Shown here piece after piece: positions 47,858-59,339 of a stretch of DNA of 64,000 nt. Position 1 is the stretch's first letter, and the number at the start of each line of letters is the position of its first letter. The stretch lies in contig CM041465.1 in assembly GCA_023213395.1 (NCBI GenBank), positions 114,273,741 through 114,337,740 on the forward strand, written 5' to 3'. The translations under genes and the position numbers were made by a program. Source of the DNA: Cycas panzhihuaensis. Its lineage: Eukaryota; Cycadophyta. The notes beneath the pieces are model-generated. The model worked only from the letters and a program-made list of their open reading frames with translations, did no database searches and had not been told where the DNA came from.

Positions 47858-48400
47858 GTTCACATGGTTGATAAATCACAACAAACTGTTGAAGGTATTG
47901 GCAACATCTGCCTGAAGCTCCCAGGCTTAGAAGATTTTACATTGCTTGATGTCTTATACATACCTAATCTCAAACAAAACCTACTCTCTTTATCCACACT
48001 TGTTTCTTGTGGATTTGATATGAGTGTAACTGCAAATGACCAGACTCCTAAGGTCATTCACCCTCCAACTAATTAGGTGGTTTTGACTGGACATCTCTCT
48101 GGCAAACTCTTTCGACTGAATGACTCTCCATCTTATGAAGCCCATTGTGCCTAAAGCCCTTGTGCCGATGAAGAATTTGCATTTAATTCCATCTCGACCC
48201 ATCCAACGTTGTCACCAGAAGCTCTTTGGCATGCTCGTATGGGCCATGTTCACATTGATAAACTTAGTGATCTTTCTAATACTCTTCCAAACCTTCCAAA
48301 GTTTTCCTCTAATCCCTTTAAATGTGAAGCTTGTATTATTGCCAAATCTCATCGATAACCCTTTCCCAAAAGTCAGTGGAAATCAAGCCATCTATTATAA
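47858..48400 (+). pseudogene. Protease second part and pre-integrase region of element E
   Basis: Continues the protease interrupted at 36817: VHMVDKSQQTVEGIGNICLK, DFTLLDVLYIPNLKQNLLSL. Then the zinc-binding region HARMGHVHIDKL with CEACIIAKSHR (near 48227-48355). Two stops (about 48073 and 48356). Confidence 0.85.
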
Positions 48401-49075
48401 TTGGTATACTCTGATTTGTGCGGGCCAATGCCCATTACTTCACTGAAGGGCAAGCTATATTACATCTCTTTCATTGATGATTTCACTAGAAAAGTATGGG
48501 TAGCTTTTCTACACAAGAAAGATGAAGCATTCCGTATATTCAAGGAATTCAAAGCCCTCACTGAAAAAGAGTCAAGTTGTCAACTCAAATGTCTTCGAAC
48601 TGATAATGGTGGCGAATATACCTCATATGAGTTTGAAAGCTACCTTCGAGACAATGGCATCAAGCATCAAACAATAGTAGTAGGTACCCCACATCAAAAT
48701 GGAGTTGCTGAGTGTATGAATAGGACAATCATGAACATGGCTCGTGCTATGTTAATATATAAAAATATACCTGTCTATCTATGGGCTGAAGCAAATTGGA
48801 TAGTTGTTTATTGTATAAATGTTGTTAGCCCATCAAAGGAAGTACAATCACCTAATGAAAAGTGGTCAAGACAAGCCCCCATTGTTCACTACTTTAGAAT
48901 TTTTGGCTCTATATGCTATGCCCATATTCTGGATATAGATCGAAATAAACTCCAACCAAGGATACTTAAAAGCATCTTTGTTGGATACCCTATGGATAAG
49001 AAAGGGTATAAGGTCTTCATACCTTCACAACGAAAAATCATTGTTACTAGAGATGTCATTTTTGTGAAGACATAG
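48401..49075 (+). pseudogene. Integrase core of element E
   Basis: Open for 224 codons. The triad is Asp in SDLCGPMP, Asp in RTDNGGEY, Glu in NGVAECMNRT, with copia spacing. The tail reads SIFVGYPMDKKGYKVFIPSQ and TRDVIFVKT. It ends at a TAG (49073-49075). Uninterrupted, but separated from the rest of pol by stops on both sides. Confidence 0.9.
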
Positions 49076-49500
49076 GATCAGTTACTTAAATTAGACTCTA
49101 TAGTACCCTCATGCCACTATAATAATGTTATTAAGTATGATGTTCAGATTCTAAAATTTAGGGGTGGGGACATAGATAAATTACTCCAAATATTGGAAGC
49201 TGACAATAGAGCCTTGGAGGATATAAGTTGTGACTCTAAACAAATGAGTACACATCTAATACCATCTTTTGAAGATAACAGAGTTGACAAAGGCAAAGCC
49301 ATTATAGAAGAACCATCCTCTCCACCTTCAATTGACAAAGGCAAAACAGTGGTAGAAGGACCATCTTCCTTAGGCACATCAACATCCTCCTTACAAAATA
49401 ATCAGTTTAATGAACATAATGAGAACTAAGAAGTTGGGGAAATGAGGACAGCATTCCCAACTCGAGGATCTCGAGAAGCTCGCTAGCTCAATAAGGACAT
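49076..49500 (+). pseudogene. Integrase-RT linker of element E
   Basis: Low-complexity, Ser/Glu/Asp-rich; the open piece 49193-49429 contains a repeated phrase KGKAIIEEPSS / KGKTVVEGPSS. Linkers here are poorly conserved in copia elements. Confidence 0.7.
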
Positions 49501-51118
49501 ACGACCAGATGAGGTGGGCAAAACTGGCACTCGAAGTTCCCATAGAGCAAGGATGCAGGAATCATTATATACTAAGCTTGAACCAGCAGAATTACATCTT
49601 ACTCTTAATGAAGAGCCCTTAACGTACCAAGAAGCTGTAAAGCATATAGCTTGGAGAAACACCATGAATGAAGAGTACCAATCTCTTATTAAGAACGGTA
49701 CATGGGAGCTCGTTGATCTACCACTTGGTAGAAAGGTAGTTCAAAATAAATGGGTGTTTAAAAATAAATATAGATTAGATGGCACCCTTGAAAAATATAA
49801 GGCGAGGTTGGTAGCTAAAGGATTTACACAAAGGGAAGGCATCGACTACACTAAAGTCTTTGTACCTATAACCAAGTGGCCTACAATTAGAACTCTTGTG
49901 GCCTTGCCTGCTCAACAGGGTTGGAAAATCCACCAACTCGATATTAAGACCGCATTTCTCAATGGAGATCTTGAAGAAGAAATTTACATGGCTTAGCCAG
50001 AAGGATATAAGATGGAAGGTCAAGAGCATAAGGTTTGTAGGCTTAGAAAGTCCTTGTATGGCCTTAAACAAGCCCCTCGCGCTTGGTTTGCCAAGTTGTC
50101 TGAAAGAATGAGGCAACTTGGATACGAGGTTTGTGACTATTAAAATATTGATGCAACGTTGTTTATTAAGCGGCATAAGGATAAAGTCACTTATCTCATA
50201 ATCTTTGTGGATGACATGCTAGTAACGGGTAATAGTGAACAGGCAATAAGCCAGCTGAAAAAGGACCTTGGCAAAACATTCGAATTGTCTGACCTCAGTT
50301 TGATGAAATATTACTTGGGAATTGAAGTAACACAAAAGAATGGAAAAAATTTCCTCTCCCAAGAAAAATACATCAACGATCTTCTAACCAAGTTTTAGTT
50401 AGAAGATGCTTGACCAGTGATGTTACCTATGGATCCTAACACCAAACTCTTAACTGAAGGTGACACTAGGGAGGCAGATACAACACTCTATAGGAAACTT
50501 GTAGGTAGTCTCATCTACACTACCAATACAAGGCAGGATATTATACACTATGTTGGCATTCTTGCTCGTTACATGACAAATCCTAAGCAGAATCATTGGT
50601 AAGCAGCAGTGCAAGTGTTGAGATACCTTAAGACGACCAACAAATATGGTCTATTGTATGAACCTAATTCAGACTTCAAGCTTTCTGTATACACGGACTC
50701 AGACTTTGCAGGAGATAAAGATACAGGAAGATCTACATCTGGGTATGTAACATTTCTTGGAACAGCACCAATATCATAGAGATCCAGATGGCAGAAGATA
50801 GTTGCATATTCAACTACCGAAGCTAAATACATTACTGCTTCTGAGACCAGTAAAGAGGTGATATGCCTGAGAAAATTGTTGGAAATATTAAATATCACCC
50901 AAACAAGTCCTACGAGTCTTCATGTGGATAATCAATCAGCAATCTACATGGCAAACAATCCTGTATTTCATGATCGTACTAAACACATAAGTACGAAAGT
51001 CTACAAGATTAGGGAACTTATTCATGACGGGACAATTCAATTAAATTACTATCCCACAGCAGATCAAGTGGCCGATATCTTCACCAAACCGCTACAAAGG
51101 GTGAAGTTTGAATAGTTT
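49501..51118 (+). pseudogene. Reverse transcriptase and RNase H of element E
   Basis: RT boxes in order: NKWVFKNKYRLDGTLEKYKA, LVAKGFTQREGIDY, HQLDIKTAFLNGDLEEE, LRKSLYGLKQAPRAW, the catalytic box IIFVDDMLVTG (near 50200) and KYYLGIEVTQ. RNase H: YTDSDFAGDKDTGRSTSGYV, YSTTEAKYI, DNQSAIYMANNPVFHDRTKH and DQVADIFTKPLQRVKFE, ending at 51115. Around seven stops, among them TAG at 49994-49996 where D has CAA. The linear order is intact, so the damage is point mutation only. Confidence 0.9.
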
Positions 51119-51604
51119 CGAAGGTAGCTCGACCTTAAGGCCTCCATCTTCGATTGATCAAAGAAGATGGCAACAGGATTATCATACTCTATTCTCTTCA
51201 TGAAAACCCCTTGTAGGCGTAGAAGAATAAGAGTAAGTCTCTACTCTATCCTCTTTGTAAAAACCCCATGTGGCTATGGAAGGATAAGGGTTGTACTTAT
51301 TTTGGAAAATTAGAACCTGTGAAAATCTGAAAGGTCATAGGGAATGACCAAACAGTATATAAAGACTTAGTAGATTAAGCTGCACATTTAAGTCACTTGG
51401 CTATCAGGCTACATCAGAGAGCCACCTTAGCCATTTTAATTTATAAAAAGGGCTATAGATCTTAGAAAGTTTGTGGGTTTTTATTTCCCATGAGGGTTTT
51501 CCCACAAAAGTGTCATTTAGAATTTCAATGTAATAATGAGGCTCAAATGAAGACCTCATAGAATAGATTTTCTGAAAATGACCTTCCACCATTAAGGGGG
51601 AGAT
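51119..51604 (+). other. 3' untranslated region of element E
   Basis: No gene. It has a duplicated motif of about 50 bases (51187-51240, 51241-51295), as in D, and ends in the polypurine tract ATTAAGGGGGAGAT (51591-51604). Confidence 0.7.
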
Positions 51605-51916
51605 TGAAAGAGGTTAATGTATCAAGGTCATTTGTGTAGATTAATTATGTGACCTTAGGATATATTATTAGCATTAGTCTCTTAATGAAATATACTTTAT
51701 GTACATTTAGATGTAATTTTAGGTTCATGTCATTAGGCAGGAAAATCCTAACCCTAATGCTCACTCTCAATAATAAAAGGTAAAATCTCAAGGAGGGAGT
51801 CATTATTCATTCTCACCTCCAAGCTTGCTCTCATATCTTGTTTCATCTTCTTTTTCATTCTCCATTGTCATTGTGTGCATGTGAGTGATTTATCTCCTAG
51901 ATCCATCATTCCTTCA
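51605..51916 (+). repeat. 3' LTR of element E, 312 bp
   Basis: TGAAAGAGG to CATTCCTTCA, preceded directly by the polypurine tract. Same length as the 5' LTR. Confidence 0.9.
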
Positions 51917-52247
51917 TGTCTTATCATAGGTTGCCGTTACACCAAAAGCCCCAAGGTGATTTGGGAAGAGGACTTTCTTATGATAGTTAGCGTCAAGCAC
52001 TCTAACACTCCCCCATCACAAGGAGTTGGTTGTACCTACATGGCATTTCATGTCCACCACGGCATTCCTCGGTGCCACCTAGCAAACACCTTCACGTATC
52101 TCCAAGTGCGCTACCGTGGTACATAGGACCGATTTTGAACCATGGTCATTCTGATACCACTTGTCACAAGTTGCTGTTACACCAAAAGCCCCGGGATGAT
52201 TTGGGAAGAGGACTTCCTTGTGATAGTTAGCATCACGCGCTCCAACA
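51917..52247 (-). mobile_element. TRIM: miniature LTR retrotransposon, about 330 bp
   Basis: Two direct repeats of about 86 bases (51922-52007 and 52162-52247) share TTGC(C/T)GTTACACCAAAAGCC and GATAGTTAGC(G/A)TCA and end in AACA. Next to the right repeat is a minus-strand TGGTATCAGA (52150-52159), the start of a tRNA-iMet primer site. Next to the left repeat is minus-strand GATGGGGGAG (52008-52017), a polypurine tract. No ORF. The duplication CATAA appears at 52248-52252 and, across element E, at 33213-33217. The left tip (51917-51930, TGTCTTATCATAGG) is altered relative to the right (TGTCACAAG). Confidence 0.85.
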
Positions 52248-52254
52248 CATAACA

Positions 52255-53801
52255 AAGGAGGGGGAGTCCACCTCTTATTCCTCACTCTTCTATCTTAAGG
52301 ATATCAATCTCATTCCTTATGGTTGGGGAATGGATCATGATAAATAATTTGCTCTAAATTTGGCATGGAAACACCTTGTGAACGAGGCTTATGGGATGGG
52401 GCAAGTTTAGGGTATTACTTCAAACACCATAAGTCATTGTAGAAACACTAACCATGAATGGAACACTACTTCTTTTCAGGAGGGGATTATGTCACATTCT
52501 TTTAAGAAGTGGTATTGGCATTTATAGATGATGTGGTTTTATAAGTTTTATGTATAAGATGTTAGGATTTAAGAGAAGTTTGAGTTGGTTACAATTTAAG
52601 ATCTTTAATCATTTGCTCAAAAGAGCAAATAGCAGATGTGATTAGATCTAGGGTCTTGTCAATTATGCCAACAAGAATCTTAGAAGTGGATTATTTCCCC
52701 TTTTGGTCAAGTGAGGGAGGGGGTGCCTCATGACATTATGATTGCCTTAGAAGCTTCTTAAGACTATATTAGATCTCAATATCTTCTAATGCCAAGCATT
52801 TAGCTGTGGCGAAACCATAAGAGGTTGCTCCCATCTTGAGGTCCTCAACATGCACCTTAGGGCACAATGTATTAATAAAAAGATCTTGCTTTATTTCTTT
52901 AGGCAATATGGCCCTTGAAGAATGAAGCAGATCATGGAACCACTGCATGAAGCCACAGTTTAGTTCCTCAGGGCCTTGTTTAAGTGAGAGTAAGTCTTTA
53001 ACCCCATTCTCAAAAGGTTGGTCAACACCAAAATAGTTTATGAATTCTTTAACTAACTATTGAATGGTTGAGATGGAGTGAGTAAGGAGATGATAAAACC
53101 ATTTAAGGTCATCTCCTTGGAGGGATCTAGGGAAAAGTTTTATTAGAATATGGTCATAGACCTAATAGTCTATGTATGCCATAGTGAATACCTTGATATA
53201 CTCAGTTAGGCCATGAGAGGAGGTGCCATCGAACTTGGACACCTTAGGAGGATAAGGCTATAAGTTGGTTCTTAGTGCCTCAGTGGATAATGGGGTTGAT
53301 TGATAATTGATGAATAAATAAGTCCCTCATTGAATTAATGAGTCAACCTGAGAATAAGGAGATATGGTATAGGGATGCCCACCCCTAACATATGGTGAGT
53401 AAGGGATGGAATCATAAGGATGATGCCCTTATTGATAAGGGGCATAAGAGGTAGAAGGGCAGGCTATCCCTCCTAATAGATAAGAATATGTAGCCCCCAA
53501 ATTAGGAATTGTTAAATAAGGAGGTGGGTGAGAGGGTCTCATTGCACCTCAAGGATGACCCACATAAGAATGTGAGGGTTGAGGACTCACTCTTATGGGA
53601 GTAGATGGGTAGACATACAAAGAAGAACTTATGTAAGGCATAGAGAAATGCTGACAAAATGGAGGATGGAGAATGGGGCTTTACCCATATGGACCCCTAA
53701 AGAGAGGGGAAACTCCATAGGGATGAAGGGGATCAACCCCATATATAGGAAGGGAAATTGATACCCCATGACCCCAGGGTTGAGATGTGTACCTTGGGGA
53801 G
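52255..53801 (-). pseudogene. Element J, right part: gag
   Basis: Collinear with about 6500-7905 of element A: the zinc-knuckle region (near 52450), the Pro-rich spacer, the gag core (LKQGPEELN-like near 52970; 'VLKMG' region near 52830) and the end of the N-terminal Gly/Pro-rich part near 53760. All open pieces are short, with frequent stops. Its left edge AAGGA (52255-52259) is the target duplication of H. Its right edge is cut by element C at 53802. It is the same element as 28030-28941. Confidence 0.75.
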
Positions 53802-55873
53802 TGTTTCTTAGCTACCGATAATGGATACTGATAGGTCAACTTAAGTAGGCTCAGGTATGCTTCTTCCTTTTCACTTGTACTATTTCATTGGAAAGGTTGA
53901 CAGAAGTATTGCCTCATTGCATGACTGATTGTTACATTTGTATAATCATTTTACATTTGTTACCTGGTCATGCTTCTTGTCATATTGTGAGCCTATGACG
54001 ACCCAATGGGGACTAACATTTTTGCAAGGTAGGCATCTCCATGGCACTTTACGACCTTCTGTGTTACCTCCACACCGCCTCGAGCCTCATTCAATTTGTA
54101 TGACCTATTCATGCCTCAACTTTGAGCCCTTAGCACCTTGTTTCCGGGACCTTTGGCCATTGATACTCTTCTTGCCTTTGTCCACATGCCTTCTGGACTA
54201 TTTCAACCACCTAAACAGGAGGGCCAACCCCTCCCAAGCTTGCCACATTGCCTTCTAAGGCTCTCGGAACCTAGATTTTTGCCATTTTGGTTTTCTGGTC
54301 CCACATCGCTGTAAACTTAGTAGTACCACAAAGATTACCGTGGTACCACAAAGTTTACCGTGATGCGACTATTGCAAGTTGTTTTTAAAAAACTACCATG
54401 GCAATTCTCACTTTTCTTACAGAATTGCCAAGTGTCCTTGCATCCAGCTTAGCCCTATTCGCACTCTATTCATTTATTTAGGGCTGGGATGGGTATAAAT
54501 CTCAAAACCCTCATCATTTTACCTCTCTTAAATCATTTTTTGCTCTTCAACACAACCATTTCCTATTGCAGTTTTTGCTCCTTCTCTCTTCTCTCTATAG
54601 GTGCATTTATAGGCATGCATTTCTTGCAACTTTAGGCCAGGATCTGCCTGCAACAAGCTTCCTCCACAGTGGGAAGATTCCCTCTAGGTTTTACTAAGAA
54701 AGCTTTGGTGTTGTTCTTCTCCAACTCGCCCTAGCAAGTGTCTCCTTCAACTATCTCTTAGAATATCTCCTGCAAAACCTTGCAGGGATCCTCTTCTCTG
54801 CTAGTTGTAGGGGCAGACCTGCCTATATTAGCCTAGTAAGTCCTCCAAACCCTTTTCTCAAGATTTATGGTATGTTATCTCTATGTTAGACCCACTTCTT
54901 GATTTGTTTGCTTGCTTTCTTCAGGTTTGATTGTAGCAAAACTTGTCTTCATTGAGTTTGGCTTGTTGCTTCTAGGTTTTCACCTTCCCTCCACTAGTTT
55001 TCCTTAAGAGAGCAGCAGGAGAAGAACCACAAAGGTTGGGTGAAGAGAGTAAGGTGGGGGCAGCCCCCACTTAGTCCTACTCTCCAAGGGCAATCCCCTT
55101 CCCACCTTTCTTCTCTTGCTCCATGCTTCTCTTGGGTTAATTAGGAGTAGGTGAGCCTTAGGCTTGCGCTAGATTATCAGCGTATGATGCCCCTTACTAT
55201 GCTAATTCCAGGCCTACACACCTCCCATTTGGACCCCCGTTATGTCCCTAATATCGTTGGGTACCCCTTAAGAACATTGGTAAGGGTTTGTATACTAGAT
55301 TGTTTCCCATAGCAACTCTGCACCTTGACATCCCTCCAACACTTCACTTTTATCCTTGTATTTCTCGACTGCCATAAGTCGTCTTCTACCCTCATATTGC
55401 TATACTAGTGAGTTGTGTAGAGAACCCAGTAGAGGGTTAGCCATCCTGAGGCTTCCCTTCACTCTGTCTTGCTTAATGTACATGTTTGCTTGAGAGAGGA
55501 TTTTGGAGCTTTTTATAGCAGTTATTTTCCTAACATTTTAACACATACATTACACATATACTTGCATATATACAACTTTTCTTTTGCAACCTCTTCTTGG
55601 AAGGGATAAGCCTTTGTATGTGCAAGTTGGTGTGGTGCTTTCTCGCAACGGTATAAAGCATCTGGATCTGGGTAAGATTTACGATTTTTTCTTTTACTTT
55701 ATTTGCTTCCTTTCATTCCACTTTCTTTTCATAAAGGGGAAGGTAAGGAAGCCCCCATCGTTCACATCAAACTTGGTTATACATATACCGATTGGCATGA
55801 GGATGTACGTTGCATGTGGGTGAGGTCTCTTGTTGGCCGCTACACCTTCTTAGTACACACATCTTTCTTTTGA

Positions 55874-55891
55874 CCCCCCCCCCCCCCCCCC
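55874..55891 (+). repeat. Homopolymer of 18 C
   Basis: An uninterrupted C tract in the LTR of C. The length is likely to be error-prone in assembly. Confidence 0.9.
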
Positions 55892-56201
55892 AATTCTCCT
55901 TTTACTTTTATTTAGAATCTATGCTCTAACTAAGTAGATCACATGAAAGTAAAAAAGGTAAATGGTGTTCTCTATTTGCACTTGTATGCTTGCATGTCAT
56001 ATGCTTAACTCATATAGGAAAAGGGCATTATAAGAAACCCCCCTCTTCCCCTTCCTTTTCCTATAAGACTTAACATACCCTTTTTGGTTCATTCCATTTA
56101 GCATCGCTTACTTGCATGTGTAACATTTGTACCCTTTTCCTTTTCCGTTTTGCTCCTTGAATTGTTAAAAGAAAACTTGGCTTAAGTGTCTCCATTTTGC
56201 T

Positions 56202-56221
56202 CTTTCTCTCTCTCTCTCTCT
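56202..56221 (+). repeat. CT dinucleotide microsatellite
   Basis: About ten CT units in the LTR of C, just before CTTGGCCC. Confidence 0.85.
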
Positions 56222-56603
56222 TGGCCCTATTTGTTTGACCAAATAACCAAGAGAGAGCTAGTTACATCATAGGCTTTTGCCTACCTTATCCACATTCATT
56301 TCCCTCCATCATAGGGAGACCTTTGAGCATTCATCTTCTTCCCTTCCGGCCATCCAAGGGTGGGAGGACCTTCCTCTCGAGTCTATCCAGGCTACCCCCT
56401 ATATGCTCTCTCTTTTTCTTAGATTAAGGGCCACTTCAAGGTAGTTGGGTATCATTCGCAGGTCCCAAACACGCACTCTGATGCATGGGGCACCCTGCGT
56501 GGTACTTTCTTTGCTTGTAGGATTTCGCCCACACCTTCGATATCATTATCAACTACCATTACTCCTACCGAGGATAGTGATTATCCAATAGACGCACACC
56601 CAC

Positions 56604-56622
56604 TCGCAACCATACTGGGGAC
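56604..56622 (+). promoter_or_regulatory. Primer binding site of element C
   Basis: TCGCAACCATACTGGGGAC, one base after the LTR. It differs from A's site at two positions. Confidence 0.75.
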
Positions 56623-56859
56623 TTGCTAGTAAAGGAGCTAGCTCCTATCCCTTCCTGTTGGTACTATCACCTTTTAGTTGTCTCCTCTACTCCTTCCTTT
56701 TATTGGGCAGCCCCCAACATATACTTTGCATCTTTCTCCTTCTTCTAATGTGTTGGTAAGTTTTGTATGCGATGCTTCTCACATTGCCTACATGGTTTGC
56801 CTCCATTGTTAGAAGACCCCGCATATCATCTTCTTTCATCATCGGATTCTGATTTGACA

Positions 56860-59020
56860 ATGGAAGGATACCCTTCAGATTAGGCTTATCATACTTTTAC
56901 CTAGGGAGCTCATGAGTTCCCTACATCCATTCCAGGATCCACCTAAGAGGGTGACAATCCTATTTACTACTCGGGTGATCAACATCACCCACTTAATGCC
57001 CACCCCTCTACTCATGTAGTAGAGGGCCCATCTCCTCTTGAGATTCACCACCCAGTTAGTGATTCTTACGAGGAGCGCCTTGAGGGGTCTACTTCGTATG
57101 AAGTCTCATCTACCTCCTACGATCATGTAGATACCCCTCCTACTAGCGTGGTTGAAGCCCTTAGTGAGTGCTTTCGTGTTGCTCATCTTCAATCACATCC
57201 TAGATGGTTTGAAGATGTCTTACGTGGTGGGGCACCTTCCTCATCTGCTCCTGTCCCACTGTCTTCATCTGCATCTACACCTCCCACAATAAGTAATTAT
57301 TTTGTACCTACACATTCGTCTCGCTCTATCCCTACACCTACCTTAGGGACATCTATTCTACCTCCTATCCCTCATCGAGGTCCTAACTCTTCAGGACCCT
57401 CTCGTGGTATGTCTTTCTCCTAGCTTGGGGTTAGCATACATTTTCCTAGTCAAGCCAACATGCCACTCCCCAACGTGGCACATGCATTCCCTAGTAGGCC
57501 TAGAGGTCCTACTAACGCTACTACTACTAGTCACGTGGGATCCGCTCCCACGTATACTCAAAACCAACCTAATGGTCCTTCCCTTTACGTACCCCCAAGT
57601 TATACTTCTCAACCTTTGGGGCACGGTAAAGGAAACCATATTCTAGCTTACGGGGTAGATCTGTTACATCCATATGGGGTCACGCCACCCACGGGTGGCC
57701 CATATGGACAAAACTTGGTTCCTCACCCTTCCTTTCCATCATCCTACATTGCTCCTTATGCTGCACCTTTGCAAGGAAACACAACTTCCTTTTAAGATGC
57801 CTATCCTCAAGTCCCTTTCCAGCAAGGGACACTTCCTCAAGGAGGGATGGGTCTACCACCCCCATCCATTCCTTGTCTATTACCTCCTACATCATTTGCC
57901 GATCCTATGGTCCAGACAAGGGTATGTCTCTTCATGGATTATAGGTCAACACCATTATCTGTTGAGGCGCTAAGAACCAATTTGCCACCTCATCCTCCTA
58001 AAGTTCCTAAGTTCAATGGGACTTCATCACAGGATCCAACAGAGCACGTCTGTAGTTTCTCTATGACCTGCATCGATTATTGGGCCTATGATCACATACT
58101 AATAAAATTATTTCTATGATCCTTATAAGGCAATGCCCTTAAGTGGTTCTATCCCTACCTACCCATTCCATTTTCTCGTTCCAACAACTTGTGAACGAGT
58201 TCATCAACTATTTTGATGTGGCTCACCTATTTGAAAGTGGAATGAAATCCCTTCTTTCACTCAAACAAGGTCACGATGAGATGAACCGTGACTTTGTGTG
58301 GCGATTTCATGACGACCTCCTCCATTGCACTAAGGCTACTTTACCTAAGGAATTGAAGAGGGATCTCTTTGTTAATGCACTTCGCCCTGAAGTCCATGTA
58401 GAAGTCCTTAAGATGGGGGCAACTACATGTGATTTTGCCATCGCAAAGTGTTTAGTGCTTGAGGCTATTGAGATCTAGGCTGGACTCAAGAAGCCTCTCA
58501 AGCCCTCACAACAACGTGAGGTACCACCTCAAACTAAAGAGACCAAACCACAATAATCCACTAGGTCCTCTTCTCATCCGATTGAGAAGGCCCTAGATCT
58601 ACTCACCTATGTTATACATTCATTCGAATGTATGATGAAGGAACTCAAACTACAAGCTCCTTCATCACCCACTTCCAACAAACAAATCCAACAAGCTACT
58701 CAAGTTGCCCTCCCTAGGAATGGTAATGCCCAATCTTCTCAAGTAAGGAAGTTAGATTCCTCACTTGAGAAGAAGTGGTGTTCCATTCATGGGGAGTGTT
58801 TTCATGACGACTCACGTTGTCGGGATCAGCATCCTAGGGATGCCCCTCAACTTGACTCATCCTCTAAATGGGCCTCAAGGCCCAACCTAGACCAATCGGT
58901 CTACAAGGATCCATTCCCCAAACATAGGGAATGTGATCGTAATGCTCAGCCCAAAAATAACTGGAACTGGGGAAGATCCCTGAATTCCCGTCCTTCCCAT
59001 GATAAAGGGAAGGGCGCTTG
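56860..59020 (+). pseudogene. gag of element C
   Basis: ATG at 56860 (MEGYPSD) matches A and B. Stop codons come early (TAG at codon 8, TAA at 56944-56946, codon 29). The Pro/Ser-rich N-terminal part follows (57148-57423, VVEALSECFRVAHLQ; 57460-57795). The gag core runs 57847-58478 (KVPKFNGTSS, CIDYWAYDHILIKLF, NYFDVAHLFESGMKSLLSL, KRDLFVNALRPEVHVEVLKMG). The knuckle CSIHGECFHDDSRC lies at about 58779-58820 in the open piece 58632-59021. Frame changes near 57800 and 58120. Confidence 0.82.
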
Positions 59021-59339
59021 AGATTCATCTTCTTCCTCACATTCCCCTGGTCGACATACTCTCTCACCTTCGCGGTCCCAGAATAAGGGAAAGAAGGTAA
59101 TCCAAATGCTTGAGGCCACCCCCTTGTATGCCCTTACTCAGTCTCAAGCTGCTAAAGAGGCAGTGGGCGCTTCTTCTTCTACTCCGCACTCTGAGCCTCT
59201 TCCGGAAACCTCCTTTCTGGAAGACCCATTACTTCCTAAGATCATTCCTGTACGTCCTGGTCATTACAATTTTTGAAGGGCGCTTACCTAACCTACTGCA
59301 AAGGGGAAGCCTTTCTCTATCATTAACGAGCTCCACACT

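Larger units (their letters stand above)
33218..51916 (+). mobile_element. Element E: Ty1-copia retrotransposon hosting F and G
   Basis: The two 312-bp LTRs (33218-33529, 51605-51916) bound gag, protease, integrase, RT and RNase H in the copia order, plus strand. Removing F and its duplication leaves about 7.7 kb. By eye the LTRs differ at about 17 of 312 positions, nearly all transitions. The immediate flanks are CATAA on the left and TGTCT on the right and do not match. Confidence 0.88.
28942..52254 (-). mobile_element. Element H: Ty3-gypsy (chromovirus-like) deletion derivative, hosting a nest
   Basis: The two LTRs flank an internal region with gag and protease. The left LTR is 28942-29187; the right LTR runs 32974-33217 and is completed by CA at 52253-52254 after an interruption. 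H is flanked by AAGGA (28937-28941 and 52255-52259). The primer site is tRNA-Met-like. RT, RNase H and integrase are absent, so the internal length is only about 3.8 kb, which includes a solo LTR of 497 bp. Confidence 0.78.
53802..56602 (+). repeat. 5' LTR of element C, 2801 bp
   Basis: TGTTTCTTAGC to GACGCACACCCA, with homology to the A and B LTRs at both ends. It contains an 18-base C run and a CT microsatellite, and a near-duplicate of TACCACAAAG(A/T)TTACCGTG near 54335-54362. No credible coding ORF. Confidence 0.83.

Noticed and set aside
54600-55800. Candidate small genes in the LTR of C
   Set aside because: Open pieces are under 110 codons, unmatched in A and B LTRs, and without motifs.
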